From Flavobacteriaceae bacterium (GTDB taxonomy: Bacteria; Bacteroidota; Bacteroidia; Flavobacteriales; Flavobacteriaceae), in the NCBI GenBank assembly GCA_013373105.1, contig JABXIJ010000017.1, positions 1-64,000 on the forward strand: 64,000 nt of DNA. The letters are read 5' to 3'. Positions 36,382 through 46,500 of this stretch are shown in pieces (the stretch's first letter is position 1; every line of letters starts with the position of its first letter). Position numbers and translations under genes: made by a program. The notes under the pieces were generated by a model. The model was given only the letters and a program-made list of their open reading frames with translations. It was not told where the DNA came from and searched no databases.

Positions 36382-37105
36382 TTGTTTTTCCAAATCTTCG
36401 TTCTCTATTCTGATAATCTATAACAGCGTCATAGAAATGTTCTTGTCTAAAATCTGGCCAAAGCACATCTGTAAAATACAGTTCAGTATATGCCATTTGC
36501 CATAATAAAAAGTTACTAATACGTTGTTCACCACTAGTCCTTATCATTAAATCGACATTAGGCAAATTAAACGTATATAAATGGTTATTAATAGTATTTT
36601 CGTCAATTTTTTCTAAATCTAGTTCGTTATTAACAACTTTTTTAGATATGTTTTTGATAGCGTTAACAATTTCTTCTCTTGCGCCATAACTTAATGCTAG
36701 AGTTAGTACAATTCTATCGTTATTTTTTGTTTTGTCAATTACACTTGCAAGAGTCTCTTGGGCTTTTTTTGGTAAGCTTTTAATGTTACCAATAGCATTA
36801 ACTTTTACTTGATTTTCTTGAAATGTTTTTAGCTCATTGTTTAATGAGTTAATTAGAAGCGCCATTAAGGCCTTTACTTCTGTTTTTGGTCTGCTCCAAT
36901 TTTCTGTAGAAAAAGCATATAAAGTAATAGCTTGTGTACCAATTTCTGCAGCAGCTTCAATAGATTGTCTAACTGCTGTTAGTGCATTTCTATGGCCAAA
37001 AACACGATTCATACCCTTACTTTTTGCCCAACGCCCATTACCATCCATAATTATGGCAACGTGTTTTGGAACTCTATTTGGGTCTATAAGTAGTTTTTTA
37101 TTCAT
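36362..37105 (-). CDS. uppS: Isoprenyl (undecaprenyl) diphosphate synthase
   Basis: Makes the C55 lipid carrier for cell-wall glycans. The cis-prenyltransferase signature AIIMDGNGRWAK is near residues 17-28 (catalytic Asp21), with FGHRNAL next, and the C-terminal DLMIRTSGEQRISNFLLWQMAYTELYF. 247 residues. It overlaps the 5' end of bamA. Confidence 0.97.
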   Translation of the reverse strand: MNKKLLIDPNRVPKHVAIIMDGNGRWAKSKGMNRVFGHRNALTAVRQSIEAAAEIGTQAITLYAFSTENWSRPKTEVKALMALLINSLNNELKTFQENQVKVNAIGNIKSLPKKAQETLASVIDKTKNNDRIVLTLALSYGAREEIVNAIKNISKKVVNNELDLEKIDENTINNHLYTFNLPNVDLMIRTSGEQRISNFLLWQMAYTELYFTDVLWPDFRQEHFYDAVIDYQNRERRFGKTSEQLTE

Positions 37106-37108
37106 AGA

Positions 37109-37786
37109 TTATAATCCATTTTTAAAACATGGAGGTCTACCAAAAGTGTAAATTATAGAAACACCTGTAAACATATACCAATCGCTATTATTACTACCAA
37201 AATCTAATGCAGGTATACTATTTGTTGTATAATCTAAATCATCATCAAAGGTGTAACGTACTCTAGATTCTAATGCAATAGCTAAAGAACCTGTTAGTTT
37301 TGATTTTATACCTACACCAAACGGAATTGCAAATGAATTTTTACTACCAAATTCATATTGACCAGGTGCAGTTTCATTTATTACATATTGATAATTAAAA
37401 CCTGCAATTTCTAAAATTATATAAGGTGTCCAAGTTTTGCCAACTTCAGACAAATTATATTCATAAAAGTTATATTCTAAACCAATAGCCAATTCGTGAA
37501 TGGTATTTGTAAAATTTATTCCTCTAGTTCTTCTATAATCTGTGTCATCATCAAAGTCATTTCCTTCTATTGGTATATAACTAAAGGTTGCTCTTAGTGC
37601 TATTCTTGGATTCCAATTGTATTTAAAAAAAGCAGCTCCAGCAATTTTATTAGGATAGATATAATTGGTTCTACCAATATCACCAACATAATTAGAGCCT
37701 CCAATTGTAATACCAGTTTCATATACTTGAGCTAACGAAATTGTTGTAAAATACATGAAAACTAATAATAAAATACTTTTCTTCAT
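37109..37786 (-). CDS. DUF6089 family outer-membrane barrel protein
   Basis: A 225-residue signal-peptide protein (SLAQ) with beta strands typical of DUF6089: GITIGGSNYVGDIGRTNY near residue 23, FFKYNWNPRIALRATFSY, and a C-terminal SIIYTFGRPPCF. This family sits between nadK and uppS in many Flavobacteriia. Function unknown, but its place next to uppS/bamA suggests an envelope role. Confidence 0.85.
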   Translation of the reverse strand: MKKSILLLVFMYFTTISLAQVYETGITIGGSNYVGDIGRTNYIYPNKIAGAAFFKYNWNPRIALRATFSYIPIEGNDFDDDTDYRRTRGINFTNTIHELAIGLEYNFYEYNLSEVGKTWTPYIILEIAGFNYQYVINETAPGQYEFGSKNSFAIPFGVGIKSKLTGSLAIALESRVRYTFDDDLDYTTNSIPALDFGSNNSDWYMFTGVSIIYTFGRPPCFKNGL

Positions 37787-37892
37787 CTTAAAAAATAGCG
37801 AGCAAATATAGGGATTTCAATTTGCTTAATAAAGTTAATATTCAGTCTTTTTTGAATAACAACTTTTTAGCCTTTTTTATTGTAATTATTTT

Positions 37893-38792
37893 CTAAATAT
37901 TATTCTCATTTCTAGTGTCTTCACCCCATAATAATTTGCTGCGAAGTGTCTTTAAAAATGATTGATTTTTGGGGATAATACTTTTAATAGTAAATGGGGC
38001 TTTACTAATGTTAACTTGAGTGTTTTTTGGTACTGATGCTATTCTTGAATCTAATGAAATTAAAAATTCTTTTTCTCTAGAATCGACCTCTAAAGAAATA
38101 CTTGTGACATCAGAAATTACCATTGGCCTAGCATTTAAATTATGTGGTGCAATAGGCGTTATTACTAAACTTTTAGATTCTGGAGATATTACTGGGCCAT
38201 TACAACTTAAGGAATAACCAGTAGAACCTGTTGGTGTTGAAATTATTAAACCATCTGCCCAATAATTGGTTAGGTATTCTTGGTTTAAACTAGTTTTAAC
38301 ACCTATCATAGAAGTAGTGTTTTTTCTTGCTATGGTAACTTCGTTTAATGCAAAGTTAATTTCTGAAATTGCTTTGTTTTTTGGTGTAGTTTCTACAGAA
38401 AGTAAAGTTCTTTTTTGAATTGAGTATTCACCATTTATAATTAACTCAACACTATTTTTTATACATTCTTTATTGATTGTAGCTAAAAAACCAAGCCTAC
38501 CAGTATTAATTCCTAATATTGGAATATTAGCATCTCTTATATAGGTTACTGCTCTTAAAATAGTGCCATCTCCACCTAGAGTAAACATAACGTCGAAAGA
38601 ATTATCTAGTTCCTTAGGTTTAGAAAAAGTCTTAAATTTTTTAGTTAAAATGTTGTGTTTAATTAATAAATCAAAAAACTTGCTTTCTATAAAACAAGCA
38701 ATATTGTGCTCTTCTAAAACACTAATTAACAACTGAATTTCTTTTTCAGCAGAAATAGAGTAAGATTGACCATAAATAGCAACTTTATTCAT
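37893..38792 (-). CDS. nadK: NAD kinase
   Basis: Phosphorylates NAD to NADP. The GGDGT motif is at residues 73-77 (TLGGDGTILRA), followed by NTGRLGFLA and the STPTGSTGYSLSCNGPV stretch. 299 residues, full length. Downstream of the CBS gene by 9 bases, so the two are probably one operon. Confidence 0.97.
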   Translation of the reverse strand: MNKVAIYGQSYSISAEKEIQLLISVLEEHNIACFIESKFFDLLIKHNILTKKFKTFSKPKELDNSFDVMFTLGGDGTILRAVTYIRDANIPILGINTGRLGFLATINKECIKNSVELIINGEYSIQKRTLLSVETTPKNKAISEINFALNEVTIARKNTTSMIGVKTSLNQEYLTNYWADGLIISTPTGSTGYSLSCNGPVISPESKSLVITPIAPHNLNARPMVISDVTSISLEVDSREKEFLISLDSRIASVPKNTQVNISKAPFTIKSIIPKNQSFLKTLRSKLLWGEDTRNENNI

Positions 38793-38801
38793 ATTAGTAA
38801 T

Positions 38802-39461
38802 TTACATTTCTAAGTATTTCTGTAAATAATCTGACCTATTTTTTAAGTCTTCTAAATAAATATCGTTATCGTGCATAGAAATTATTTTATACTCATATCT
38901 CCTAAAGGTATGCATTATTTCATGAATGTCATTAGAGATAATTTTTAAAGTAAGTTGTATAAAATCATTATTCTTGTCAGATATATATACTCCAATTAAC
39001 TTACCATTATTCGATTCAACTATTTGAGCTACTTCACTCATAGAATAATCATTTACAGTGTGTTCTATAATTAAAGTTTCACTTTCTTCAATCATAAAAG
39101 GACTTGTAGAAAATACATCTAACACATCTCGTAAATCATAATAACCAATATAGTTTTTAGAATCGTTTAAAACAGGAATGATATTGGTATCGTTATCGGC
39201 AAATATTTTTAGTAATTCTAGGGTAGTAGCCTTTTCATCTGCAAAAAATGAATTTAACAAATGTGCATGACTAATTAATTCACTTTTTACATCTATAGCA
39301 GTATGCATTTCATCTTCTGCAAAAGAGCCTAATAATTTGTTTTCTTCTACAACAGGAAAATGGGTTATAGGAAAATTATTAAACAAATCTATGGCTTGCT
39401 CAACATTACTTTTTAAGCTAAGAGGTTTAATTTCATTTAGTATGTAATCTGTAATGTTCAT
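38802..39461 (-). CDS. CBS-domain pair protein
   Basis: A 219-residue soluble protein with two CBS motifs in the first 125 residues (AIDLFNNFPITHFPVVEENKLLGSF and LLKIFADNDTNIIPVLNDSKNYIGYYDL), which bind adenosine ligands. The C-terminal 85 residues look like an ACT-type regulatory fold (VAQIVESNNGKLIGVYISDK). It is next to nadK, which suggests a regulatory link, but that is inference. Confidence 0.88.
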   Translation of the reverse strand: MNITDYILNEIKPLSLKSNVEQAIDLFNNFPITHFPVVEENKLLGSFAEDEMHTAIDVKSELISHAHLLNSFFADEKATTLELLKIFADNDTNIIPVLNDSKNYIGYYDLRDVLDVFSTSPFMIEESETLIIEHTVNDYSMSEVAQIVESNNGKLIGVYISDKNNDFIQLTLKIISNDIHEIMHTFRRYEYKIISMHDNDIYLEDLKNRSDYLQKYLEM

Positions 39462-39521
39462 GATTTACTAATATAGGATAAAATGTTTTAATGAATTACC
39501 TTTGCACTTTAATTTAAATTT

Positions 39522-40235
39522 ATGACAAAGTTAAGTGTAAATATTAACAAAATTGCAACTTTACGTAATTCTAGAGGTGGAAATGTGCCTAATTTATTAG
39601 AAGTTGCAAAAGATATGCAAAATTTTGGTGGAGAAGGTATTACTATTCATCCAAGACCAGATGAAAGACATATTCGATATCAAGATGCTAGAGATTTAAA
39701 AGATGTAGTAACAACTGAATTTAATATAGAAGGGAATCCAATTCAATCTTTTATGGATTTGGTTTTAGAAGTAAAGCCTACTCAAGTAACTTTAGTGCCA
39801 GATGCAGTAGATGCAATTACGTCTGATGCAGGTTGGGATACAATAAAGCATCAAGATTTTCTTAAAGAGGTTATTAAAGAATTTAAAAATAACGGTATTA
39901 GAACGTCAATCTTTATTGATACAGATTTAAAATTAATGGAAGCTGCAGCAACCACTGGTACAGATAGAATTGAATTGTATACAGAACATTTTGCTTCAGA
40001 ATTTGCTAAAGGAAATAAAATTGCTGTAAAGAAATATACAGATGCTGCAGTTTTAGCTCATGAATTGGGTTTAGGAATAAATGCAGGTCATGATTTAAAT
40101 TTAGAAAACATAAAATATTTTAAAGACAACATTCCAAATTTGGCTGAGGTTTCTATTGGGCATGCCTTAATTGCTGAGAGTTTATACCTTGGTTTGCAGA
40201 ATGTTGTAAATATGTATTTACACAGATTGCAATAG
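39522..40235 (+). CDS. pdxJ: Pyridoxine 5'-phosphate synthase
   Basis: Last step of the DXP-dependent vitamin B6 pathway. The N-terminal [22 protein letters not shown] and [17 protein letters not shown] are diagnostic. The C-terminal [13 protein letters not shown] also fits. 237 residues. A TACCTTTG (-7-like) lies at 39497-39504, 18 bases before the ATG. It is followed after one base by the hydrolase gene. Confidence 0.97.
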   Translation: MTKLSVNINKIATLRNSRGGNVPNLLEVAKDMQNFGGEGITIHPRPDERHIRYQDARDLKDVVTTEFNIEGNPIQSFMDLVLEVKPTQVTLVPDAVDAITSDAGWDTIKHQDFLKEVIKEFKNNGIRTSIFIDTDLKLMEAAATTGTDRIELYTEHFASEFAKGNKIAVKKYTDAAVLAHELGLGINAGHDLNLENIKYFKDNIPNLAEVSIGHALIAESLYLGLQNVVNMYLHRLQ

Positions 40236-40236
40236 T

Positions 40237-41004
40237 ATGAAAATCTTACATTCACAAATACTAGGAGAAGGTAAACCATTATTAATATTGCATGGTTATT
40301 TTGGAATGAGCGATAATTGGCGAACACTTGGAAATAGATTTGCTGATGATTTTGAAGTTCATTTAATAGATCAAAGAAATCATGGTAGAAGTTTTCATGC
40401 AGAAGAATTTACCTACGAAGTTTTAGCAGATGATCTTAAAAAATATATAGAGCATTACAACTTAAAGCAAGTATGTTTAATTGGGCATTCTATGGGTGGA
40501 AAAACAGCTATGAATTTTGCTGTTAATTACCCAGATTTGGTTTCTAAACTTGTAGTTGTAGATATATCACCAAAAGAATATGCTCCTCATCATAATGCAA
40601 TTTTAGCAGGATTAAATTCTGTCGATTTCACCAAACAAAACTCAAGAAAATTAGTAGACGAACAATTGCAAAAATATATACCAGAATTAGGTATTCGTCA
40701 ATTTTTAATGAAAAACGTTTACTGGAAAGAGAAAGGTGTTTTAGATTTTAGGTTCAATTTAAAATCAATTACCGATAACAATTCTGAAGTTGGTAAAGCC
40801 TTAGAAAAAGGTAAAACATTTATTAAAAATACTTTGTTTTTAAAAGGTGAAAAGTCTGGTTATATAACAGAAAATGAATCGTTATTTATTGCGCCTCATT
40901 TTCCAAATCATAAAATTGTGGAAATTAAAAAAGCAGGTCATTGGTTACATGCCGAAAATCCAGATGATTTTTATTCTGAAGTTTGTGATTTTTTAAAAAG
41001 TTAA
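40237..41004 (+). CDS. Alpha/beta hydrolase, YbfF-like
   Basis: A 255-residue esterase/acyl-hydrolase fold. The nucleophile is Ser85 in GHSMGG, the oxyanion stretch is HGYFG, and the catalytic His is near the end in KKAGHWLHAENP. It is one base downstream of pdxJ, so co-transcribed. The substrate is unknown. Confidence 0.9.
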   Translation: MKILHSQILGEGKPLLILHGYFGMSDNWRTLGNRFADDFEVHLIDQRNHGRSFHAEEFTYEVLADDLKKYIEHYNLKQVCLIGHSMGGKTAMNFAVNYPDLVSKLVVVDISPKEYAPHHNAILAGLNSVDFTKQNSRKLVDEQLQKYIPELGIRQFLMKNVYWKEKGVLDFRFNLKSITDNNSEVGKALEKGKTFIKNTLFLKGEKSGYITENESLFIAPHFPNHKIVEIKKAGHWLHAENPDDFYSEVCDFLKS

Positions 41005-41225
41005 TCTAAAGCTTTAAAGTCTGTGCCAGTCAATAATTTATGAGTTACTGTGCAGTATGAACAAGAACCAACTATTTTGGTTTCAAGAAGCTATTACACC
41101 AAAATTTACTTTAATTAAATTACTATTATCTTTAAACTAAGAAATTAAATGGTTATTAAAACAAGATAGTTTTTAATTTTTAAGGAACTTGTATCTTTGA
41201 TAAGACTATTTTAAGAAGAATATAT
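41005..41225. other. Non-coding gap with a possible short gene remnant
   Basis: No complete gene. On the minus strand, 41005 to about 41093 encodes a gene-like C-terminus (ETKIVGSCSYCTVTH, then HKLLTGTDFKALD) before a stop at the end of the hydrolase gene, but stops occur just upstream in the same frame. The right part holds a TATCTTTG (-7-like) at 41192-41199 for the MazG gene. Confidence 0.4.
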
Positions 41226-41552
41226 ATGGATATTAAAAGTGCCCAAGAACAAGTAGATAATTGGATTAAAACTCATGGAGTTCGTTATTTTAATGAACTT
41301 ACGAATATGGCTCAGCTAACAGAAGAAGTTGGTGAAGTGGCTAGAATTATTGCACGTAGATATGGTGAACAGAGTGAAAAAGATTCTGATAAAGACAAAG
41401 ATTTAGGTGAAGAATTAGCAGATGTATTGTTTGTAGTTTTGTGTTTAGCAAATCAAACAGGGGTTAATTTAGAAGATGCTTTTAATAAAAAGTTAGACAT
41501 TAAAACAAAACGTGATCACGATAGGCATCATAATAACCAAAAATTAAAATAA
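41226..41552 (+). CDS. MazG-like nucleotide pyrophosphohydrolase
   Basis: A 108-residue all-alpha NTP pyrophosphohydrolase. The metal-binding motif LTEEVGEVARIIARR near residue 31 and the second helix LGEELADVLFVVLCLANQ near residue 60 fit the MazG/iMazG pattern (ExxE ... ExxD). Typically removes non-canonical nucleotides. It is 1 base before a small membrane-protein gene. Confidence 0.92.
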   Translation: MDIKSAQEQVDNWIKTHGVRYFNELTNMAQLTEEVGEVARIIARRYGEQSEKDSDKDKDLGEELADVLFVVLCLANQTGVNLEDAFNKKLDIKTKRDHDRHHNNQKLK

Positions 41553-41553
41553 T

Positions 41554-41823
41554 ATGGCTTTTTTAGACAATGTAAAACAACCAAAATTTTGGAAAATGTT
41601 TATAAACTTCGCGATTCCTTTTTTTCTTTTTGTTATTATTTTTTCTTTATTTATTAATAGTAGTTCATCAATTTTTTCAGGAGAATTTTCTGAAGTTTTT
41701 AAGCAAAATTTTACAGAAGGGAAATGGAAAGTTTTTTTTGCTCCAAAGCTATTTTTAAGTACACTATATGGTTTATACATGGCTAACAAAAACATTAAGA
41801 GTTTGTATAAAAAAAATAAGTAA
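41554..41823 (+). CDS. Small membrane protein of unknown function
   Basis: An 89-residue protein with one strong hydrophobic segment (INFAIPFFLFVIIFSLFI, about 17-34) and a second weaker one (PKLFLSTLYGLYMA), and a Lys-rich C-terminus. No recognised family. Likely in an operon with the MazG gene. Conservation cannot be judged here. Confidence 0.65.
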   Translation: MAFLDNVKQPKFWKMFINFAIPFFLFVIIFSLFINSSSSIFSGEFSEVFKQNFTEGKWKVFFAPKLFLSTLYGLYMANKNIKSLYKKNK

Positions 41824-42076
41824 CAAGTTAAATAAGAATATAAACGAAGAAACGGAATTAATTAATACCTTGTATTTTTTGTAAATATTTGTTGATTTAT
41901 ATTCCTATACTTTTCTAAATATTTAACATTATAAACAATATAGCAATACTTTTATCTAATTTTCAATTTAATTGGATAAGTATTACTTTTCAAGCAAGTT
42001 GTTTTGCAATTTTTTTTAGAATCTTTCATAAGTTAAGGAATCTTATTCAGGATAATTGGAAGAATAGGCATAATTA
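41824..42076. other. Long AT-rich gap with an imperfect hairpin
   Basis: No ORF. Contains an imperfect inverted repeat at about 41945-41993 (AATACTTTTATCTAATT ... AATTGGATAAGTATT). Otherwise AT-rich with no clear feature. Confidence 0.45.
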
Positions 42077-42102
42077 AAAAAAGCGGCTTTTGCCGCTTTT
42101 TT
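42077..42102 (-). terminator. Terminator of the FadL-type gene
   Basis: AAAAAAGCGGC pairs perfectly with GCCGCTTTTTT around TTTT. It lies 18 bases beyond the FadL stop. Confidence 0.88.
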
Positions 42103-42119
42103 ATTGTTTTCAATGCTAT

Positions 42120-43403
42120 TTAGAAATCATATGAAAAACCAAACATTATCATGTCTGTTGTCATATTATAGGAAACTTGACTTCCTGGAATTGCCCCATA
42201 AGGGTTTGTTCCACTAATCATCATTGGATTGTTAACTGGTCCTGATGTATCTCCACTACTGGTTCCGTGATGATATACAAAATCCAATTCAACTCTTTCA
42301 CCGAATCTGCGACTAAATCCGAATTGGTAAGCATTTTTAATAATTGCAGTTGCAGGAATGTTAAAGAAAGCTACATCACTGTTTATAGGATTAGAACTAT
42401 ATGTATAACCAACTCTTAAGGGTAGGTTTTCAAATCCCTTGTACTGAACACCTAATGAAATTACACTTACATTTTTCCAACCAAAACCAGCTACTGAATA
42501 TGTTTGTGTCCAGCCTGAACCATTAAATCCATTCGTATTCTCATAATTTATAGAACGGTAGTCAAGGGCAACATCAAATTTTTCTTTAGAATATCCAATA
42601 CCAAGAGAAAGAATGGCAGGATAATCAATATCAAATGAATTCGTACTAGTTGAATTATCTAAATAGGTGTTATTGAAATTAAAAGCCTTAAAATTAGTAG
42701 TCGATTTGTAAGAAACCCCTGAAGTGAATCCAGTTTTTGAATCATAAAAAAGTGCAAAATGGCCACCAATACCAATGGTTGAGGCTTTATTCGTTGAAGG
42801 ATAACCAGCTTGGGTTGGATTAGCCGTAGGATTTGGCATCAACTCTAAGGTTGCATAGTTCAATGAAGGAGCAATACCGAACGATAATTTATCGGTGATT
42901 TTATAACTCCAAGTAAGTGCCATTTGCAATAAAGCATAATCGGATTGAATTCGACCAAAACCTCCCATGTTTTGTGGCATGTTAATAGGATTCGTTGTGC
43001 TCTCTGGGAAGGTTACCCCAAATCCACTAATTCCAAATGCGGAAACAGCGAATCTACTTTTACTTCCTTCTTTTCCCCAAGTGTATGCAATGTTTGGCAT
43101 AACAGAAACACCTCTATCATCAGCTGTGGTTCCAGAAAAAATTCCTTGTTGGGTAGGAACTGTAGAACTCAATTCTGGTGCAGAAAAGAAGAAACCAACA
43201 TCAATTTTTAATTGATTGGTTTCGAAATTACTCAATGCAGCTGGGTTCCAATGAATTGCCCCAGAAATATCAATAGGATTACCAGTAGCGGCACCACCCA
43301 TTGAAAGGTTTTTTGCTCCAATTCCTTGCAAAATATGGCCGGTTTGCGCCATTAAAGAAGAAGCAAATAACAAAGCAAATAATCTTAAAATAATTGATTT
43401 CAT
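42120..43403 (-). CDS. FadL/OmpP1/TodX-type outer-membrane transporter
   Basis: A 427-residue porin for hydrophobic compounds (fatty acids, aromatics). Start at ATG 43403, giving MKSIILRLFALLFASSLMAQ as signal peptide; a longer frame starts at 43433. The N-terminal hatch region (GIGAKNLSMGGAATGNPIDISGAIHWNPAALS) is the FadL signature, and the C-terminus ends FGFSYDF. Its G+C is visibly higher than its neighbours. No adjacent fatty acid genes. Confidence 0.88.
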   Translation of the reverse strand: MKSIILRLFALLFASSLMAQTGHILQGIGAKNLSMGGAATGNPIDISGAIHWNPAALSNFETNQLKIDVGFFFSAPELSSTVPTQQGIFSGTTADDRGVSVMPNIAYTWGKEGSKSRFAVSAFGISGFGVTFPESTTNPINMPQNMGGFGRIQSDYALLQMALTWSYKITDKLSFGIAPSLNYATLELMPNPTANPTQAGYPSTNKASTIGIGGHFALFYDSKTGFTSGVSYKSTTNFKAFNFNNTYLDNSTSTNSFDIDYPAILSLGIGYSKEKFDVALDYRSINYENTNGFNGSGWTQTYSVAGFGWKNVSVISLGVQYKGFENLPLRVGYTYSSNPINSDVAFFNIPATAIIKNAYQFGFSRRFGERVELDFVYHHGTSSGDTSGPVNNPMMISGTNPYGAIPGSQVSYNMTTDMIMFGFSYDF

Positions 43404-43486
43404 AAAATAAATTTTTTTGAATGCAAAGATCATTTTAATTGCATTCGGTTATGCCTTAAAGGTAATAGGTACTTGACATGAATAAT

Positions 43487-43500
43487 ATGACAATTGTCAT
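43487..43500. promoter_or_regulatory. Palindrome (possible operator) upstream of the FadL gene
   Basis: ATGACAATTGTCAT, a perfect 14-base palindrome, 84 bases upstream of the FadL start codon. Immediately after it, 43501-43517 form a second inverted repeat (TGAAAG-AAAAA-CTTTCA). Regulator unknown. Confidence 0.5.
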
Positions 43501-43529
43501 TGAAAGAAAAACTTTCATTTTTAACTTAA

Positions 43530-43555
43530 AAAAAACGACGATTAAGTCGTTTTTT
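43530..43555 (-). terminator. Terminator after the BNR-repeat gene
   Basis: AAAAAACGAC pairs with GTCGTTTTTT around a 6-base loop (GATTAA). Confidence 0.8.
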
Positions 43556-43593
43556 TATTGTTTCTTTTGAATTTAAAGATTTGAAAAAAATCC

Positions 43594-46500
43594 TTAATTG
43601 TCAATTTGAATTAATTCAATATCACTTTCTTTAACTTTCTTATTTAATTCTTTAACTTGATTGTTAAAGATTGCATATAGTTTTGCTAACTCTACATCAA
43701 TTGCTGCAGTAATTTCCTTTTTAAATTCAACAGCTTGATTTGTTGGAGCATAATTACCAATTCTGGTTAAAGAGTTTAAATGAGCCAATTTGTTGTTTAA
43801 ACGAATAGGATAATTTAAAGGATCTTGACCACTCTTAGATTTAGTTTGATATAAAGCTTCTTCAACAACAGTCATATCTTTTACTAACGTATCTGCAAAA
43901 TCTAATAACTCTTTGTGCTTCTTTTTGTCTTTAACAGATTTTTTTAGTAAACCAACTTGACTTCTAATTTTTTTCACATTTTTCAATGCTTTATGAATCT
44001 CAGTCATTTTAGCATTAATATCGTTGATAAAGTCAAATTGAGCTTTCATGTCACTTTCAGTAGCTTCAGACATTGGGTTTCTTAGAATAGTAAATGGTTT
44101 ACTTATTTTAATATCGCCAACTTTTAATTCTACTTTATATTCTCCAGGTAAAGCCATTGGCCCACTTAGAGATGCCCACCATAAAATCATACCTGGCACA
44201 CGTTCAGCACCATCGTACATCATATTCCAGTAAAAAATATTATTTCCATCTTCTACAGATAATCTACCTTCACTTTTTTCGCTATTTGGTTTCGTACTAA
44301 AGGTTTTTATATGATTACCAATTTTGTCATAAAACGATAAAGAAACTACCTCTTTTTCACCTTTTTCTTTAATGTAAAAATTAACAGCAACACCTCCTGG
44401 ATGATTTGTTCCAGCAGTTCTTGATGCTCTTCCACCTCCACCACTCATGTTATAAGCATCTTTTGGTTTGTATAATACAACTTCTTCTTTTAGTACAGAT
44501 GATGTTAATTGATGAAGTGGAGTTAAGTCGTCAATAATCCAAAGAGCTCTACCTTGAGTAGCAGCAATTAAATTATCGTCTTTTATAGTTAAGTCTGTTA
44601 TAGGAACTATAGGTAAATTTTGTTGAAATGATTGCCAGTTTTTACCATCATCAAAAGAAATATACATTCCTTTTTCTGTACCAGCATATAATAAACCTTT
44701 ACGTTTTGGATCTGCTCTTAAGGCTCTTGTAAAATCTTCTGAAGCAATACCATCTGTTATTAGTTTCCAAGATTTACCATAGTTTTCTGTTTTGTAGATA
44801 TAAGGTGAATAATCTCCAGATTTGTATTTGGTACCTACAATATAAGCACCTCCTTTTGTGAATGGATCAACTTCTATGCAGTTAATCATCATCCACTCTG
44901 GCATTTTTTTAGGGGTTACATTTTCCCAATTTCCACCATTATTTCTAGAAACATGTACTAAACCATCATCTGAACCAGTCCAAATTAACCCTGGTTCATA
45001 AGCAGATTCTGTAGCTGCGAAAATGGTTCCATAATATTCAACACCTGTATTATCTTTAGTGATTGGTCCTCCTGAAGGGCCTAATGTTTTAGGATCGTTT
45101 CTAGTTAAATCTGGACTAATAATTTTCCAACTTTGTCCTTCATCTTCTGTAATATGTAAGTGATTAGATGCAGCATATAAGCGCTTTTTGTTATTTGGCG
45201 AAAAGAAGATAGGGAAGTTCCATTGGAAACGATATTTAAAATCTTCTGCACCATGACCCATAGGATCATCTGGCCAAACATTTATGGCTCTTGTTTCGTT
45301 AGTTTTATGATTTACTCTTGTTAATAAACCACCATAACTACCACCATAAACAATATCTGGGTTTAAAGGATCTGCTGCTAAATGTGCACTTTCTCCACCA
45401 GCTGTAGAAACCCAATCTGACTCTGTAATAAATCTACCAGAAGTTCTATGAGAAATTCTAACTGTAGAGTTGTCTTGCTGAGCAGCTAAGATTCTATATG
45501 GAAAATGATTATCTGTAGTAACTCTATAGAATTGAGATGTTGGTTGATTCATATAGGTACTCCAGTTTTCACCTGCATCAAAAGAAATTTGTGCACCACC
45601 ATCATCACCAATAATCATTCGTTGGTTATCTTCTGGTGCAATCCATAAATCATGATGGTCTCCATGTGGAGCATTGTAGGTACTGTAAGTTCTACCTCCA
45701 TCTGTAGATTTGTGGTAACGCACGTTTAGAACATATACAATATCTTCGTCTTGAGTGTCAGCATAAATTCTTGTGTAATACCAAGCACGTTGTCTTAATT
45801 TACGTTCAGAATTAATTAAACGCCAAGTTTTACCAGCATCTACAGATTTATAAACACCGCCTTTATTATTTTCAATTAAAGCATAAACAATATCAGAATT
45901 TACTGGTGAAACAGATATACCAGTAATTCCCCAAACACCACCTGGTAATCCTTTATTGGTAGAAATATTTGTCCAAGTTTCTCCTTCATCTGTACTTTTC
46001 CAAATTCCTGATCCTTCACCACCAGAAGATAAACTATATGGTGTTCTTCTTACATTCCAAGTAGTAGCATATAAAATCCTAGGGTTGTTAGGGTCTATAA
46101 TTAAATCAATAACTCCAGCATTTTCATTAGAAAATAAAACTTTACGCCAAGTTTCACCACCATCTGTAGATTTATAAACACCTCTATCTTGTGTAGGTTT
46201 ATATAAATCACCTAAAACACCAGCATAAACAACATCTGGATTTTTAGGGTGAATACGAACTCTTGGAATGTGTCTTGAATTTTTTAAACCAACATGTGTC
46301 CAAGTCTTACCTGCATTTACAGATTTCCACATTCCATCTCCAGATGAAACATTTCCACGAACTGTTTTTTCTCCCATACCAACATACATTACATTGTTGT
46401 CTGATTCTGAAACAGCAACAGCTCCAACTGAGCCTCCAAAGAAACCATCTGAAATATTTTGCCAAGTATTACCAGCATCTGTAGTTTTCCAAACTCCACC

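Noticed and set aside
43404-43433. Longer start for the FadL-type gene
   Set aside because: The added residues interrupt the signal peptide, while MKSIILRLFALL at 43403 is a normal one.
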